NCBI GenBank assembly: GCA_944321015.1
Contig: CALUJS010000004.1
Coordinates: 40,695-104,694, forward strand
Length of the DNA stretch: 64,000 nucleotides
Direction: 5' to 3'
From: an uncultured Phocaeicola sp.
GTDB taxonomy: Bacteria > Bacteroidota > Bacteroidia > Bacteroidales > Bacteroidaceae
Below, piece after piece: positions 1 to 7,558 of this stretch. The notes below the pieces were generated by a model, which saw only the letters and a program-made list of their open reading frames with translations, searched no databases and was not told where the DNA came from. How positions within the stretch are numbered: the stretch's first letter is position 1; every line of letters begins with the position of its first letter. The translations under genes and the position numbers were made by a program.

Positions 1-1144
1 GACGCGCTCCGTTGCTGATTACAACGTCATAGACTTTGGGATAATGGCCGAATTGTTTGGCGAAACTGTTTCTGGCTTCCTGTACGAATCTGTCGTAAAA
101 ATCGGCTTTGACCAGATTGATGGTGCAACCGCCGAATCCTCCGCCCATGACCCTGGACCCCGTTACGCCATGTTCGCGTGCACATTGGTTAAGGAAGTCG
201 AGTTCCTCGCAGCTGACTTCGTATAACTTGCTCATGCCTTCGTGGGTGGCATACATCTTTTCGCCCACCGTCTCATAATCATCACGTTGCAGCGCGTCGC
301 ATACATCCAATACGCGTTGGATTTCTTCGATGACGTATCGGGCGCGCAGATAATCTTCCTCTGTAATTGCATGTTTGGCTTCCTCGAGCATGTCCATGGT
401 GGCATCGCGCAGGAACGACACTTCCGGATGGAATTGCCTGATGGCGGCCACTGCCGATTCGCAACTCTGACGACGCTTATTGTAGGCCGATGAGGCAAGC
501 TCGTGTTTTACGGCAGAGTCAAGCAACACCAGCTTGTAGCCTTCGGGCCTGAAAGGGTAGTATTGGTAATCCAGACTGCGGCAGTCTAAACGCATCAGGT
601 GATCGGCCTTGCCGAATACGGATGCAAACTGGTCCATGATGCCACATTTCACACCGCAATAGTTATGTTCTGTGGCCTGACCAACTTGAGCCAGTGTAAA
701 TTTGTCCAAGGAATTATTTCCGAACATGTCGTTGAACGCATAGGCATAAGTGCTTTCCAATGCAGCGGAAGAGGACATGCCGGCACCCAGCGGAACATCG
801 CCCGCGAAAGCGGTGTTAAAGCCTTTGACCTCGACGCCGCGCTTTATCATCTCGCGGCAGACTCCGAAAATATAGCGTGCCCAGCTGGTGCGGGGAGCAT
901 CCTCCTCTTGCAGCCCGAACTCTACATAATCTTTCATGTCGATGGAGTAGGCACGCACCTTGTCGGTGCCGTTCGGTTTGAGTTCGGCTGTAACGCCTTT
1001 GTCGATGGCGCCGGGAAACACGTAGCCACCGTTGTAGTCCGTATGTTCGCCTATCAAGTTGATGCGCCCCGGAGATGTATATACGGAACCGGTGCTGCCA
1101 TCGAAATGTTTGATAAAGCGACTTCTTACGTATTCTATATCCAT
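1..1144 (-). CDS. galK: Galactokinase (3' end cut by window edge)
   Basis: Phosphorylates galactose to galactose-1-phosphate, the first committed step of the cytoplasmic Leloir pathway. The N-terminus carries the galactokinase signature GRINLIGEHTDYNGG near residues 26-40. Near the C-terminus the GHMP-kinase glycine motif MGGGFGGCT is visible, and the last readable residues are VISNGAR. About 381 codons are present, so only a few C-terminal residues are missing compared with the usual ~384. It lies 75 bp downstream of galM on the same strand, so galM-galK is probably one operon served by the promoter inside the folC tail. Identity is seen directly in the motifs; operon structure is inferred. 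Confidence 0.95.
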   Translation of the reverse strand, partial: MDIEYVRSRFIKHFDGSTGSVYTSPGRINLIGEHTDYNGGYVFPGAIDKGVTAELKPNGTDKVRAYSIDMKDYVEFGLQEEDAPRTSWARYIFGVCREMIKRGVEVKGFNTAFAGDVPLGAGMSSSAALESTYAYAFNDMFGNNSLDKFTLAQVGQATEHNYCGVKCGIMDQFASVFGKADHLMRLDCRSLDYQYYPFRPEGYKLVLLDSAVKHELASSAYNKRRQSCESAVAAIRQFHPEVSFLRDATMDMLEEAKHAITEEDYLRARYVIEEIQRVLDVCDALQRDDYETVGEKMYATHEGMSKLYEVSCEELDFLNQCAREHGVTGSRVMGGGFGGCTINLVKADFYDRFVQEARNSFAKQFGHYPKVYDVVISNGAR

Positions 1145-1219
1145 AGTATAATATATTTAGATGTTAACAAAAGGTTTAGTGCGCCGACAAATTGCATCGG
1201 CGCCATAGGGTGGGGCGGA

Positions 1220-2305
1220 TTATCGCTTCTGCAAGCCAAACTTATACACAGTGGTTTGCGTATAGACTTCGCCCGGTTGGAGCACAGTCGACGGGAAGTG
1301 CGGCTTGTTGGGCGAATCGGGGAAATGTTGCGCTTCGAAGCACACGGCGCTGCGATCGGGGAAGGTGGCTCCGTGGGCTCCTTCCATGCCGCCGTTCCAG
1401 TTGGCGGTATAGAACTGCATGCCCGGCTCTGTGGTATACACTTCCAACATGCGTCCGCTTTGGGGCTCTACGCAACGGACTGCAAAACTCAGTTCGCCCG
1501 GTTCTGTTTTTTTGAGCACGTAGCAATGGTCGTAACCTCGTGCCTGAGTCAGCTGGGTGAATCCGCAGTCGATGCGTTCACCCACGGTGTGTGGCGAACG
1601 GAAGTCCATGGGAGTTCCTTCCACGGGAGCTATTTCGCCGGTGGGGATGGAGGTGTCATCGGTCGGGAGATAAAAGTCGGCATTGATGGTGACGACGTTT
1701 CCGCCGACATCGGCTGTGGGATGCGCAATGCCCGACAGACTGAAAAACGCATGGTTCGTCAGGTTGACGATGGTTTTCTTGTCTGTTGTGGCGCGATAGT
1801 CGATGCGCAATTCCCCGTCGTCGGTCAGCGTATAGCTCATCTGCACGTCCAGGTTGCCGGGGTATCCTTCCTCGCCGTCGAGCGAGCGATAGTGGAAAAC
1901 AATGTGTGTGGTGTCGGCTTCGAGCACGTCCCACACACGTTTATGGAACCCCGTAGGGCCTCCGTGCAGGGCGTTCGCCCCGTTGTTTACGGCCAGTTTA
2001 TAGGGATGTCTGTCCAGACGGAAGCAGCCGTGGGCGATGCGGTTGCCGTAACGTCCTATCGTTGTGCTCAACACGTCTACAGGGCTGTTCATGAGGTGAG
2101 TCAGCGAGTCGTGTCCCTGGATGACGTTGGCCATGCGGCCTTCGTGGTCGGGAACAAAGAGCGACAAGATGGCCGCTCCGTAGTTGCACACGGCCATTTC
2201 AAAGCCGGGGCGGTTGCGCAGTATATATAAATCGGTGGTTTTCCCGTCGATAGTTGCCTGAAAATCCTCACGGCGCAAGCCGGAGAGGTTGTCGGATGTG
2301 TACAT
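1220..2305 (-). CDS. galM: Aldose 1-epimerase (galactose mutarotase)
   Basis: Interconverts alpha and beta anomers of galactose or glucose before phosphorylation by GalK. Visible family motifs, in order: YGNRIAHGCF, NNGANALHGG, NLTNHAFFSLSG (catalytic His, about residue 185), GYDHCYVL, and FEAQHFPDSPN (catalytic Glu, about residue 324). The length of 361 residues is normal. I chose ATG 2305 over the in-frame GTG at 2332. The canonical promoter upstream would start transcription near 2341, leaving almost no leader for the GTG, and homologous proteins begin close to the ENLSGL-like segment. No signal peptide is obvious, so it is probably cytoplasmic. Confidence 0.93.
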   Translation of the reverse strand: MYTSDNLSGLRREDFQATIDGKTTDLYILRNRPGFEMAVCNYGAAILSLFVPDHEGRMANVIQGHDSLTHLMNSPVDVLSTTIGRYGNRIAHGCFRLDRHPYKLAVNNGANALHGGPTGFHKRVWDVLEADTTHIVFHYRSLDGEEGYPGNLDVQMSYTLTDDGELRIDYRATTDKKTIVNLTNHAFFSLSGIAHPTADVGGNVVTINADFYLPTDDTSIPTGEIAPVEGTPMDFRSPHTVGERIDCGFTQLTQARGYDHCYVLKKTEPGELSFAVRCVEPQSGRMLEVYTTEPGMQFYTANWNGGMEGAHGATFPDRSAVCFEAQHFPDSPNKPHFPSTVLQPGEVYTQTTVYKFGLQKR

Positions 2306-2347
2306 AGTATCGTAGTTTTTCAAAGTATTCACTTTTTATTATTGTGG

Positions 2348-2379
2348 CAAATGTAAGTAACTTATTGCTTATAAACAAA
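2348..2379 (-). promoter_or_regulatory. Bacteroidetes-type promoter for galM-galK
   Basis: On the minus strand, TTTG (2376-2379) lies 20 nt upstream of TACATTTG (2348-2355), which matches the -33 TTTG / -7 TAnnTTTG consensus. Transcription should begin near 2341. The -33 element lies inside the last codons of folC, so the gal operon can be expressed apart from folC. Confidence 0.7.
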
Positions 2380-3688
2380 TATCAGAGCGAAAAACCTGAT
2401 TCTGCCATAGTGTCAATAAGTCGGCTACAATGAAACTGCTTCCCCCCACAAAGATGAAATCTTCGGTCCGGGCATCGGCACGGGCTTGTTTCAAGGCTGT
2501 GCCCACATCGGGATAAGAGCGGCCGGTCAACCCGTGGGCGGAGGCCATGGCGCGTAGCTTTTCGGCCGGCATGGCGCGCTTGACGCTCGCCTGGGTAAAA
2601 TAATAGACGGCATTCTGCGGTAACAGGGCAAGCACGGCTTCGATGTCCTTGTCGCTCACCATGCCGAACACGATGCGTAGCGTGTCGCAACGTTGACGCC
2701 TGAGCTGTTCGACAATGTAGCCGATGCCGCCCACGTTGTGCCCCGTGTCGCATACGATGGCCGGACGGGTCGACAGCCATTGCCAGCGGCCTTGCAGTCC
2801 CGTCAGTTCGCATACGTGGGCAAATCCTTGGCGGACATGTTCTTCCGTAAAAGCAAATCCGCATTGGCGCAGTTGCCGGAGTGCGGAAAGAATGGTGTTG
2901 GTGTTCTTTAGCTGGCAAAGTCCGCCAAGCTCTCCTTCCAGGTTTGCGTAGTCGGCTGTTTGATAGATGAATCCGGGACGGTCATTGAGCGGTGAGGCCG
3001 AGATGAGCAACCTCTCGTCTTCGGCAAAACGGATGGGCGCTTCCTCGGCCGCGGCCTTGGCGGCAAAAACGGGGCGTGTCTCCTCGGTCGTTTCGCCAAT
3101 CACCACCGGCACGCCGTGTTTGATGATGCCGGCCTTTTCGCCCGCAATCTTGGCCGGCGTGTCGCCCAAAAACTGCGTGTGGTCGAGGCTGATGTTGGTA
3201 ATGATGCTCAGCTCGGGACGGATGATGTTCGTGCAGTCCAGCCGTCCGCCCATGCCCACTTCGATGACGGCCACGTCAACCATGTTCCGGGCAAACCAAT
3301 CGAAGGCCATGGCCGTGGTCAATTCGAAAAAGGAGGGGTGGAGCGGTTCGAAAAAGCTGCGCTCGCGCGCCACGAAATCGGTCACGTATTCCTCCGATAC
3401 CGGCTGTCCGTTTACCCGTATGCGTTCGCGGAAGTCGACCAGATGAGGCGATGTGTATAGTCCGACACGCAGTCCCGAGGCCTGGAGGATGGCGGCTAGC
3501 GTGTGCGAACACGAGCCTTTGCCGTTCGTTCCGGCTATGTGGATGGTGCGGAATAGGCGATGGGGATGTCCGAAATGTGCATCCAGAGTATGTGTGTTTT
3601 CCAAACCTTCCTTATAGGCCGCGCTTCCTATTTGTTGGAACATGGGCACACATTCATATAAGTAGGTCAATGTCTCTTGATATGTCAT
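2369..3688 (-). CDS. folC: Bifunctional folylpolyglutamate / dihydrofolate synthase
   Basis: Adds glutamate to dihydropteroate and to folates, in the cytoplasm. It shows the Mur-ligase-type ATP loop HIAGTNGKGSCSHTL near residues 50-64, then SPHLVDFRERIRVNG, the metal and nucleotide segment EVGMGGRLDCTNI, and SLDHTQFLGDTPAKIAGEKAG, which contains the lysine that is carbamylated in the family. The length of 439 residues is usual. The frame also opens at a GTG (3694); ATG 3688 is preferred because it gives the usual short N-terminus before the first helix. It is separated from the TonB lipoprotein gene by a terminator and carries the gal promoter in its 3' end. Confidence 0.95.
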   Translation of the reverse strand: MTYQETLTYLYECVPMFQQIGSAAYKEGLENTHTLDAHFGHPHRLFRTIHIAGTNGKGSCSHTLAAILQASGLRVGLYTSPHLVDFRERIRVNGQPVSEEYVTDFVARERSFFEPLHPSFFELTTAMAFDWFARNMVDVAVIEVGMGGRLDCTNIIRPELSIITNISLDHTQFLGDTPAKIAGEKAGIIKHGVPVVIGETTEETRPVFAAKAAAEEAPIRFAEDERLLISASPLNDRPGFIYQTADYANLEGELGGLCQLKNTNTILSALRQLRQCGFAFTEEHVRQGFAHVCELTGLQGRWQWLSTRPAIVCDTGHNVGGIGYIVEQLRRQRCDTLRIVFGMVSDKDIEAVLALLPQNAVYYFTQASVKRAMPAEKLRAMASAHGLTGRSYPDVGTALKQARADARTEDFIFVGGSSFIVADLLTLWQNQVFRSDICL

Positions 3689-3710
3689 GGTCACAGTATA
3701 TTAATGATAT

Positions 3711-3779
3711 GAAAAAAGGCAACTGTCGGCCTCCACCTCTGAAAATCATGCATGGTGGCATGGCCGACTTGCAGTTGCC
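3711..3779 (-). terminator. Rho-independent terminator of the TonB-domain lipoprotein gene
   Basis: Outer stem GGCAACTG (3718-3725) pairs with CAGTTGCC (3772-3779), and an inner CGGCC/GGCCG extends it. Read on the minus strand it is followed by a T run (plus-strand A run 3712-3717). The rest of the 295-bp gap between folC and the lipoprotein gene shows no gene that I can support. Confidence 0.7.
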
Positions 3780-3983
3780 GACGCAAAATTACGGAGATTT
3801 ATTAAATGGAGTGAGGATTTTGGCAAGTAATTGTTTTCGTTTCGGGGAGAAACGGATGTGCCGGGGACAAAAGGCGTGCCCTGAAAGCGGAGACGCGGAT
3901 TTTCTGTGTCCTCTTCGGATGTGAACCTCCGCGCGTAATCAGCGTCTGAAGAATCAAGCCTCTGCACAGACGCGTGGCGCGTT

Positions 3984-5120
3984 TCATTGCATGCGGAACA
4001 CGACCGGGACGATGTATCGCACGCGCACGGTCCGGCCGTCTTTCCGCCCCGGCTTCCAGCGCGGCAGGTTTCGGACGATGCGCAAGGCTTCCTCCTCAAA
4101 GTCGGGATGGGAAGAGCGGAGCACTTTGAAGTTGGACAGCGACCCGTCGGTCTCCACCACGAATTGCACGATGACGCGGCCATGTATCTGGCTGCCGATG
4201 GGAAGGTTTCGGCTGCACAGGCGCATCAGCGAATCTTGTCCGCCGGGGAACTCGGGCATCTCGTCCACCAGGTCGTAGACGGGTTCTTCGGGCGAACGGG
4301 AGGCAGAGGCGCTGCCGCTGGGGATGACGGTGAACGGGAGCGTGTCAGCGTCGGGCACGTCGGCGAGGCGGAACTCGCACATGAGCAGCACGTCCCGCGC
4401 CGGACCTATGTCCACGCGCTGGAAATAGCGGAAGCGCGTGGGGCGGTGTTCGTTCACGAGGGGGTAAAGGGGTGCGGTGAAACGTTGCGCGCTTTGCGGC
4501 CGAAGGCGGTAGCCAAGGTCATTGAAGAAGGCTGCTCCGGCGTATTTGCGCCACACGCCGCGGGCGTCTTTGTAGGTCAGGAAGTGCCTTTCTCCCGTCA
4601 AGACGGCGGTGTCGGAGCGGTTCACCAGCTCCACTTCCATTTTCCGTGCCGAGAGGGGGACGACTGTGGTCAGGGCGCGGAGGCTCACGCCCAGTGTGTC
4701 GGTGGGGGCGATGAGGGGGCAGGGTGGGAGTATGTCCGGTCCTTCGAGCTTGACAGCCGGTGAGGCGGTCACGATGCGCCGGAACTGCTCCGTGAGTCGG
4801 GGCGTGGCCCGCCGCAGGTGGACGTGGATGCCGTCGGCATAGAGGCCGTATCCGGTGACGTTTTGCGCCAGGGTGTCGTTGTCCGACGTTTGGATGCGAT
4901 GGCTGATGAGGTCCATCAGCTGTTCGAGCTCCTTTGTGTTGAGTGTGCGGGCCGTGTCGGCTTGTGGGGCGATGGTGTCGGTTTTCAGCACCGTGTCTTT
5001 CGGGAGAGAGATGACTGCGGATGTGGTGTCGGTCTGTGTGGCGTTGGAGCGGGAGGCCGATGGGCGGCAGGCTGTGAGGGCCAGGGCCGCGAGGGCGAGG
5101 AGGATGAGGCGTGGCTTCAT
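3984..5120 (-). CDS. Lipoprotein with Ig-like middle and C-terminal TonB domain
   Basis: Likely envelope lipoprotein: starting at ATG 5120 the N-terminus is a hydrophobic signal ending in the lipobox LTAC. Residues ~30-75 are Ser/Thr/Asp-rich linker. The middle (~130-230) looks like the Ig-like domain found in Bacteroidetes surface lipoproteins. The last ~90 residues form a TonB C-terminal domain: PEFPGGQDSLMRL, then GRVIVQFVVETDGS and LPRWKPGRKDG. No N-terminal TonB membrane anchor or Pro-rich spacer is present, so it is not a classical TonB; a role in TonB-type contacts is only inferred. ATG 5120 is preferred to the upstream frame because a promoter -7 element sits at 5145-5152. Length 378 residues. 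Confidence 0.8.
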   Translation of the reverse strand: MKPRLILLALAALALTACRPSASRSNATQTDTTSAVISLPKDTVLKTDTIAPQADTARTLNTKELEQLMDLISHRIQTSDNDTLAQNVTGYGLYADGIHVHLRRATPRLTEQFRRIVTASPAVKLEGPDILPPCPLIAPTDTLGVSLRALTTVVPLSARKMEVELVNRSDTAVLTGERHFLTYKDARGVWRKYAGAAFFNDLGYRLRPQSAQRFTAPLYPLVNEHRPTRFRYFQRVDIGPARDVLLMCEFRLADVPDADTLPFTVIPSGSASASRSPEEPVYDLVDEMPEFPGGQDSLMRLCSRNLPIGSQIHGRVIVQFVVETDGSLSNFKVLRSSHPDFEEEALRIVRNLPRWKPGRKDGRTVRVRYIVPVVFRMQ

Positions 5121-5144
5121 GGCAGATGGGTTTGGATGTTTGCC

Positions 5145-5152
5145 CAAAGATA
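5145..5152 (-). promoter_or_regulatory. -7 element upstream of the TonB-domain lipoprotein
   Basis: Minus-strand TATCTTTG matches TAnnTTTG. No good TTTG is seen 19-20 nt upstream. Expected transcription start is near 5138, 18 nt before ATG 5120. Confidence 0.5.
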
Positions 5153-5185
5153 AGCAATTTTTTCAGGCTGATGACGCGGATGTCG

Positions 5186-5278
5186 CGGGATATGTACGCC
5201 CGTGTCGGCAGATATGGGCGCTTGCGTCTGTGGATATGTACGCCCGGCTCCGGGAATATGGGTGCTCGGAGGCGTTGC
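5186..5278. repeat. 22-bp-period intergenic repeat, cluster A (4 units)
   Basis: ATATG cores occur at 5190, 5212, 5234 and 5256, exactly 22 bp apart, each followed by a GC-rich segment such as TACGCCCG or GGCGCTTGCG. Units 1 and 3 resemble each other most, as do 2 and 4. It lies between the lipoprotein gene and the rpsP terminator. The rest of this gap (5279-5388) shows nothing I can name. It belongs with clusters B-F in this window. Confidence 0.75.
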
Positions 5279-5388
5279 TTGACTTGAAATCTAACGCCCG
5301 ATTAGGGTGTCGGATATGCTGTTTGCTGAATATCTCCAATGCTCCGGTTTGTGCGATGAACCGGTTTCATTATAGGTGTTGTCATGCA

Positions 5389-5430
5389 TAAAAAAACAGG
5401 AATCTCACTGATTTGTGAAATCCCTGTTCT
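5389..5430 (-). terminator. Rho-independent terminator of rpsP
   Basis: Imperfect stem AACAGG..CAC (from 5395) pairs with GTG..CCTGTT (to 5428). On the minus strand it is followed by a run of T (plus-strand A run 5389-5396). It begins 25 bp past the rpsP stop codon. Confidence 0.85.
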
Positions 5431-5454
5431 TTTACTGAATGTTTGTACGAAGGA

Positions 5455-6003
5455 TTATGCTTCGGCAGGAGCTTCCTCGGTAGCGGGAGCTTCAGTAGCT
5501 TCGGCGTTGGCAGCGGCTTCGGCTTCAGCCTTGGCAGCAGCCTCAGCGGCTTTCTTTTCTGCTACTTTCTTGGCAATTTCTTCATTTACTTTCTTTTCAG
5601 CTTCCAGACGTGCTTGAGCGGCAGCTTTCTTCTCTTCGGCTTGTTTAGCCTTGAATGCGTTCAGGCCATTTTGCTTGTCGGCTTTCCAAGCGTCGAACTT
5701 GGCTTTTGCTTGAGCTTCGTCGAATGCGCCTTTCTTCACACCACCGAGCAGGTGCTTCATCAAATAAACGCCTTCTCTTGACAAAATGTTGCGTACGGTG
5801 TCTGTCGGTTGCGCACCGCAGTTTACCCAGTACAAAGCGCGGTCAAAATTCAAATCTACTGTGGCAGGATTGGTATTCGGATTGTACGTACCAATTTTCT
5901 CAGTAAATCTACCATCACGTGGTGCTCTTGCATCTGCAATTACGATAGAGTAAAACGCGTAACTTTTACGTCCTCTTCTTTGCAATCTGATTTTTGTTGC
6001 CAT
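5455..6003 (-). CDS. rpsP: 30S ribosomal protein S16
   Basis: Structural protein of the small ribosomal subunit. The N-terminus [13 protein letters not shown] and the segments [13 protein letters not shown] and [19 protein letters not shown] are the S16 core (residues ~1-85). The rest, to residue 182, is a charged Ala/Glu/Lys-rich tail ending in TEEAPAEA. Such extended tails are usual for Bacteroidetes S16 and absent from the ~82-residue E. coli protein. The open frame extends upstream to 6099, but ATG 6003 is clearly the start. Unlike many bacteria, rimM, trmD and rplS do not follow; it appears to be a single-gene unit with its own promoter and terminator. Confidence 0.97.
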   Translation of the reverse strand: MATKIRLQRRGRKSYAFYSIVIADARAPRDGRFTEKIGTYNPNTNPATVDLNFDRALYWVNCGAQPTDTVRNILSREGVYLMKHLLGGVKKGAFDEAQAKAKFDAWKADKQNGLNAFKAKQAEEKKAAAQARLEAEKKVNEEIAKKVAEKKAAEAAAKAEAEAAANAEATEAPATEEAPAEA

Positions 6004-6045
6004 TCTAAAAAATAGTTTTTTGTTTGTTAATTGGATTTGAATTGG

Positions 6046-6077
6046 GCTAATAACCCGTATTAGCGGCTGCAAAGATA
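6046..6077 (-). promoter_or_regulatory. rpsP promoter -7 element and leader hairpin
   Basis: Minus-strand TATCTTTG (6070-6077) matches TAnnTTTG; transcription would start near 6063. Just inside the leader, GCTAATA (6046-6052) and TATTAGC (6058-6064) form a 7-bp stem around a 5-nt loop. The hairpin could be an autoregulatory or stabilising element, but this is inference. The rest of the gap (6078-6184) shows nothing further. Confidence 0.5.
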
Positions 6078-6184
6078 GTGCTTTAATTCTAAATGACAAC
6101 TCTATAGTTCTGTTTTTTATCCGGTTATCGCGACTTTTTCATTTTAAACAGGTAAAATCTCTTGTTTTTATTGTTCGTCATCGG

Positions 6185-6283
6185 TTATCCCGATTTGCGT
6201 TTAGCGCATGCTTCGTCAAAACGTTCGATGATGTCCCGCATATATTGGGGCAGATATTCCGAAGCAATATATTTGACCATTCA
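6185..6283 (-). other. Severed C-terminal tail of the ADP-ribosylglycohydrolase
   Basis: Directly after the TGA (6281-6283) the same frame reads MVKYIASEYLPQYMRD and IIERFDEACAKRKSG and ends at TAA 6185-6187. This fits the last helix of the family, which supports a nonsense change rather than a natural short C-terminus. Confidence 0.7.
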
Positions 6284-7444
6284 TGCCGGAATACCATAAT
6301 AGGCCGCTGCAATGCCTCCTGTCATGCAAGCGATTGTATCGCTGTCACCTCCAAGCGATATGGCCAAGCGGATGGCGGATTCGTAATCGCGACTGTCCAG
6401 GAATGCGATTATCGCTTCCGGGCAAGAGCCTTGACACGTTTCATCAAATTGGTATGTCGGTCGGATTTCATCGCAAGTGCGATGCAGATTATATCCAAAA
6501 GTTTTTTCGATATAATTTCTGATCTCGTCTTTGGCTTTATGTTCCCGTGCCCAAAATATTGCGGAAGCTATCGCTTGTGCTCCCTTAATGCCTTCGGGAT
6601 GATTGTGGGTTACTTCGGCTGATTGTCGGGCAAGCTCAAGAGCTTCTTCTATGGAGTTGGCATAATATCCGCAAGGGCTGACACGCATTCCAGCGCCATT
6701 GCCAAAACTATTGTATGGTTCCTTGTCTTTGCTGTAAAACAGCCATTCGTAGAACATTCCTCCATAGCCTTTGTTGGGGTATTCCTGTCCCCAGTCGGAC
6801 ATGGTTTTCTGCAGTGGGACTTCGCTTAAAAGCCAGTCCGCTACGGCAATTGTCATTACCGTATCGTCTGTAAACTGAGAACTGCCGGTAAATAAGGAAA
6901 TATTGGTTGACTTGCAGTTGCAAAACTCATAAAAAGACCCGATTATGTCTCCGATTATGGCTCCTATGATACCGCCGGATACAAGTTGCCCGCTTTTATC
7001 TGCTTTAAGCATTGCCAATGTGCGGTTGTCTTCTTTGCCTTTATAGTATTTATGTAGGGCTTCGGAAAAAATGCTATTGGGTGATACGGAGTTAAAAAGA
7101 GTCATCGACGAGCGAAATTTCAAGGCATCGGTTCTTCCCAGAATTTCATCGGCAGACTTGCCGTCGATTGCCAACATTGCCTTGGTGATTTCCATAAGAT
7201 TTCTGCCAAGTATGGGATGATGTAGAAACATTATAGCCTCGTCTATGTCGGCAATGCCATAATAATCAGAAGTATGGCTATGACCAAGCCCGCGTAGTTG
7301 CGGAAAGATATACCACATCCAATGCGATTGTTTTTTCCCGAACTGGATTTCTTTCAAAGCGAAAGTGTATGTGTTGCGATGAGCATCCACGAACCGCCCT
7401 AAATTATATCGTGAGGCATATTCCTCATGTGTTGCTGTGGTCAT
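6281..7444 (-). CDS. DUF1810-ADP-ribosylglycohydrolase fusion, truncated by an in-frame TGA
   Basis: The N-terminal ~145 residues match the DUF1810 family (GKKQSHWMWYIFPQLRGLG, HPILGRNL), whose function is not established. The remainder is an ADP-ribosylglycohydrolase fold: GAIIGDIIGSFYEF, the metal-binding FTDDTVMT, and GGDSDTIACMTGGIAAAYYG. Such enzymes remove ADP-ribose from proteins or small molecules. The frame stops after YYGIPA, but the same frame continues past the TGA for 31 more codons that read like the normal C-terminal helix (YLPQYMRDIIERFD). A Trp codon changed to TGA is the simplest explanation. The truncated product (387 residues) keeps all visible metal ligands, so activity cannot be excluded. 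No partner gene is adjacent. Confidence 0.82.
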   Translation of the reverse strand: MTTATHEEYASRYNLGRFVDAHRNTYTFALKEIQFGKKQSHWMWYIFPQLRGLGHSHTSDYYGIADIDEAIMFLHHPILGRNLMEITKAMLAIDGKSADEILGRTDALKFRSSMTLFNSVSPNSIFSEALHKYYKGKEDNRTLAMLKADKSGQLVSGGIIGAIIGDIIGSFYEFCNCKSTNISLFTGSSQFTDDTVMTIAVADWLLSEVPLQKTMSDWGQEYPNKGYGGMFYEWLFYSKDKEPYNSFGNGAGMRVSPCGYYANSIEEALELARQSAEVTHNHPEGIKGAQAIASAIFWAREHKAKDEIRNYIEKTFGYNLHRTCDEIRPTYQFDETCQGSCPEAIIAFLDSRDYESAIRLAISLGGDSDTIACMTGGIAAAYYGIPA

Positions 7445-7488
7445 ATTGTTGGGTTATGAAAACGGGTGTGTATGTATTGATGGACTAG

Positions 7489-7527
7489 AAAAAAGAGCCA
7501 ACCGATTTTTTAATCAGCTGGCTCTTT
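7489..7527 (-). terminator. Rho-independent terminator of uxaB
   Basis: AAAGAGCCA (7492-7500) pairs with TGGCTCTTT (7519-7527), with a second inner GATT/AATC pairing. On the minus strand a T run follows. It lies 32 bp beyond the uxaB stop codon. Confidence 0.9.
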
Positions 7528-7558
7528 GATGTTGTTTGCTGAAGTTTATTCAGTAGAA

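Noticed and set aside
599..2230. 543-codon plus-strand frame
   Set aside because: Antisense to galM and the start of galK, both recognised by motifs; no domain in the translation.
6004..6099. Longer rpsP start
   Set aside because: S16 begins MATKIRL at 6003, and the promoter lies within the extension.
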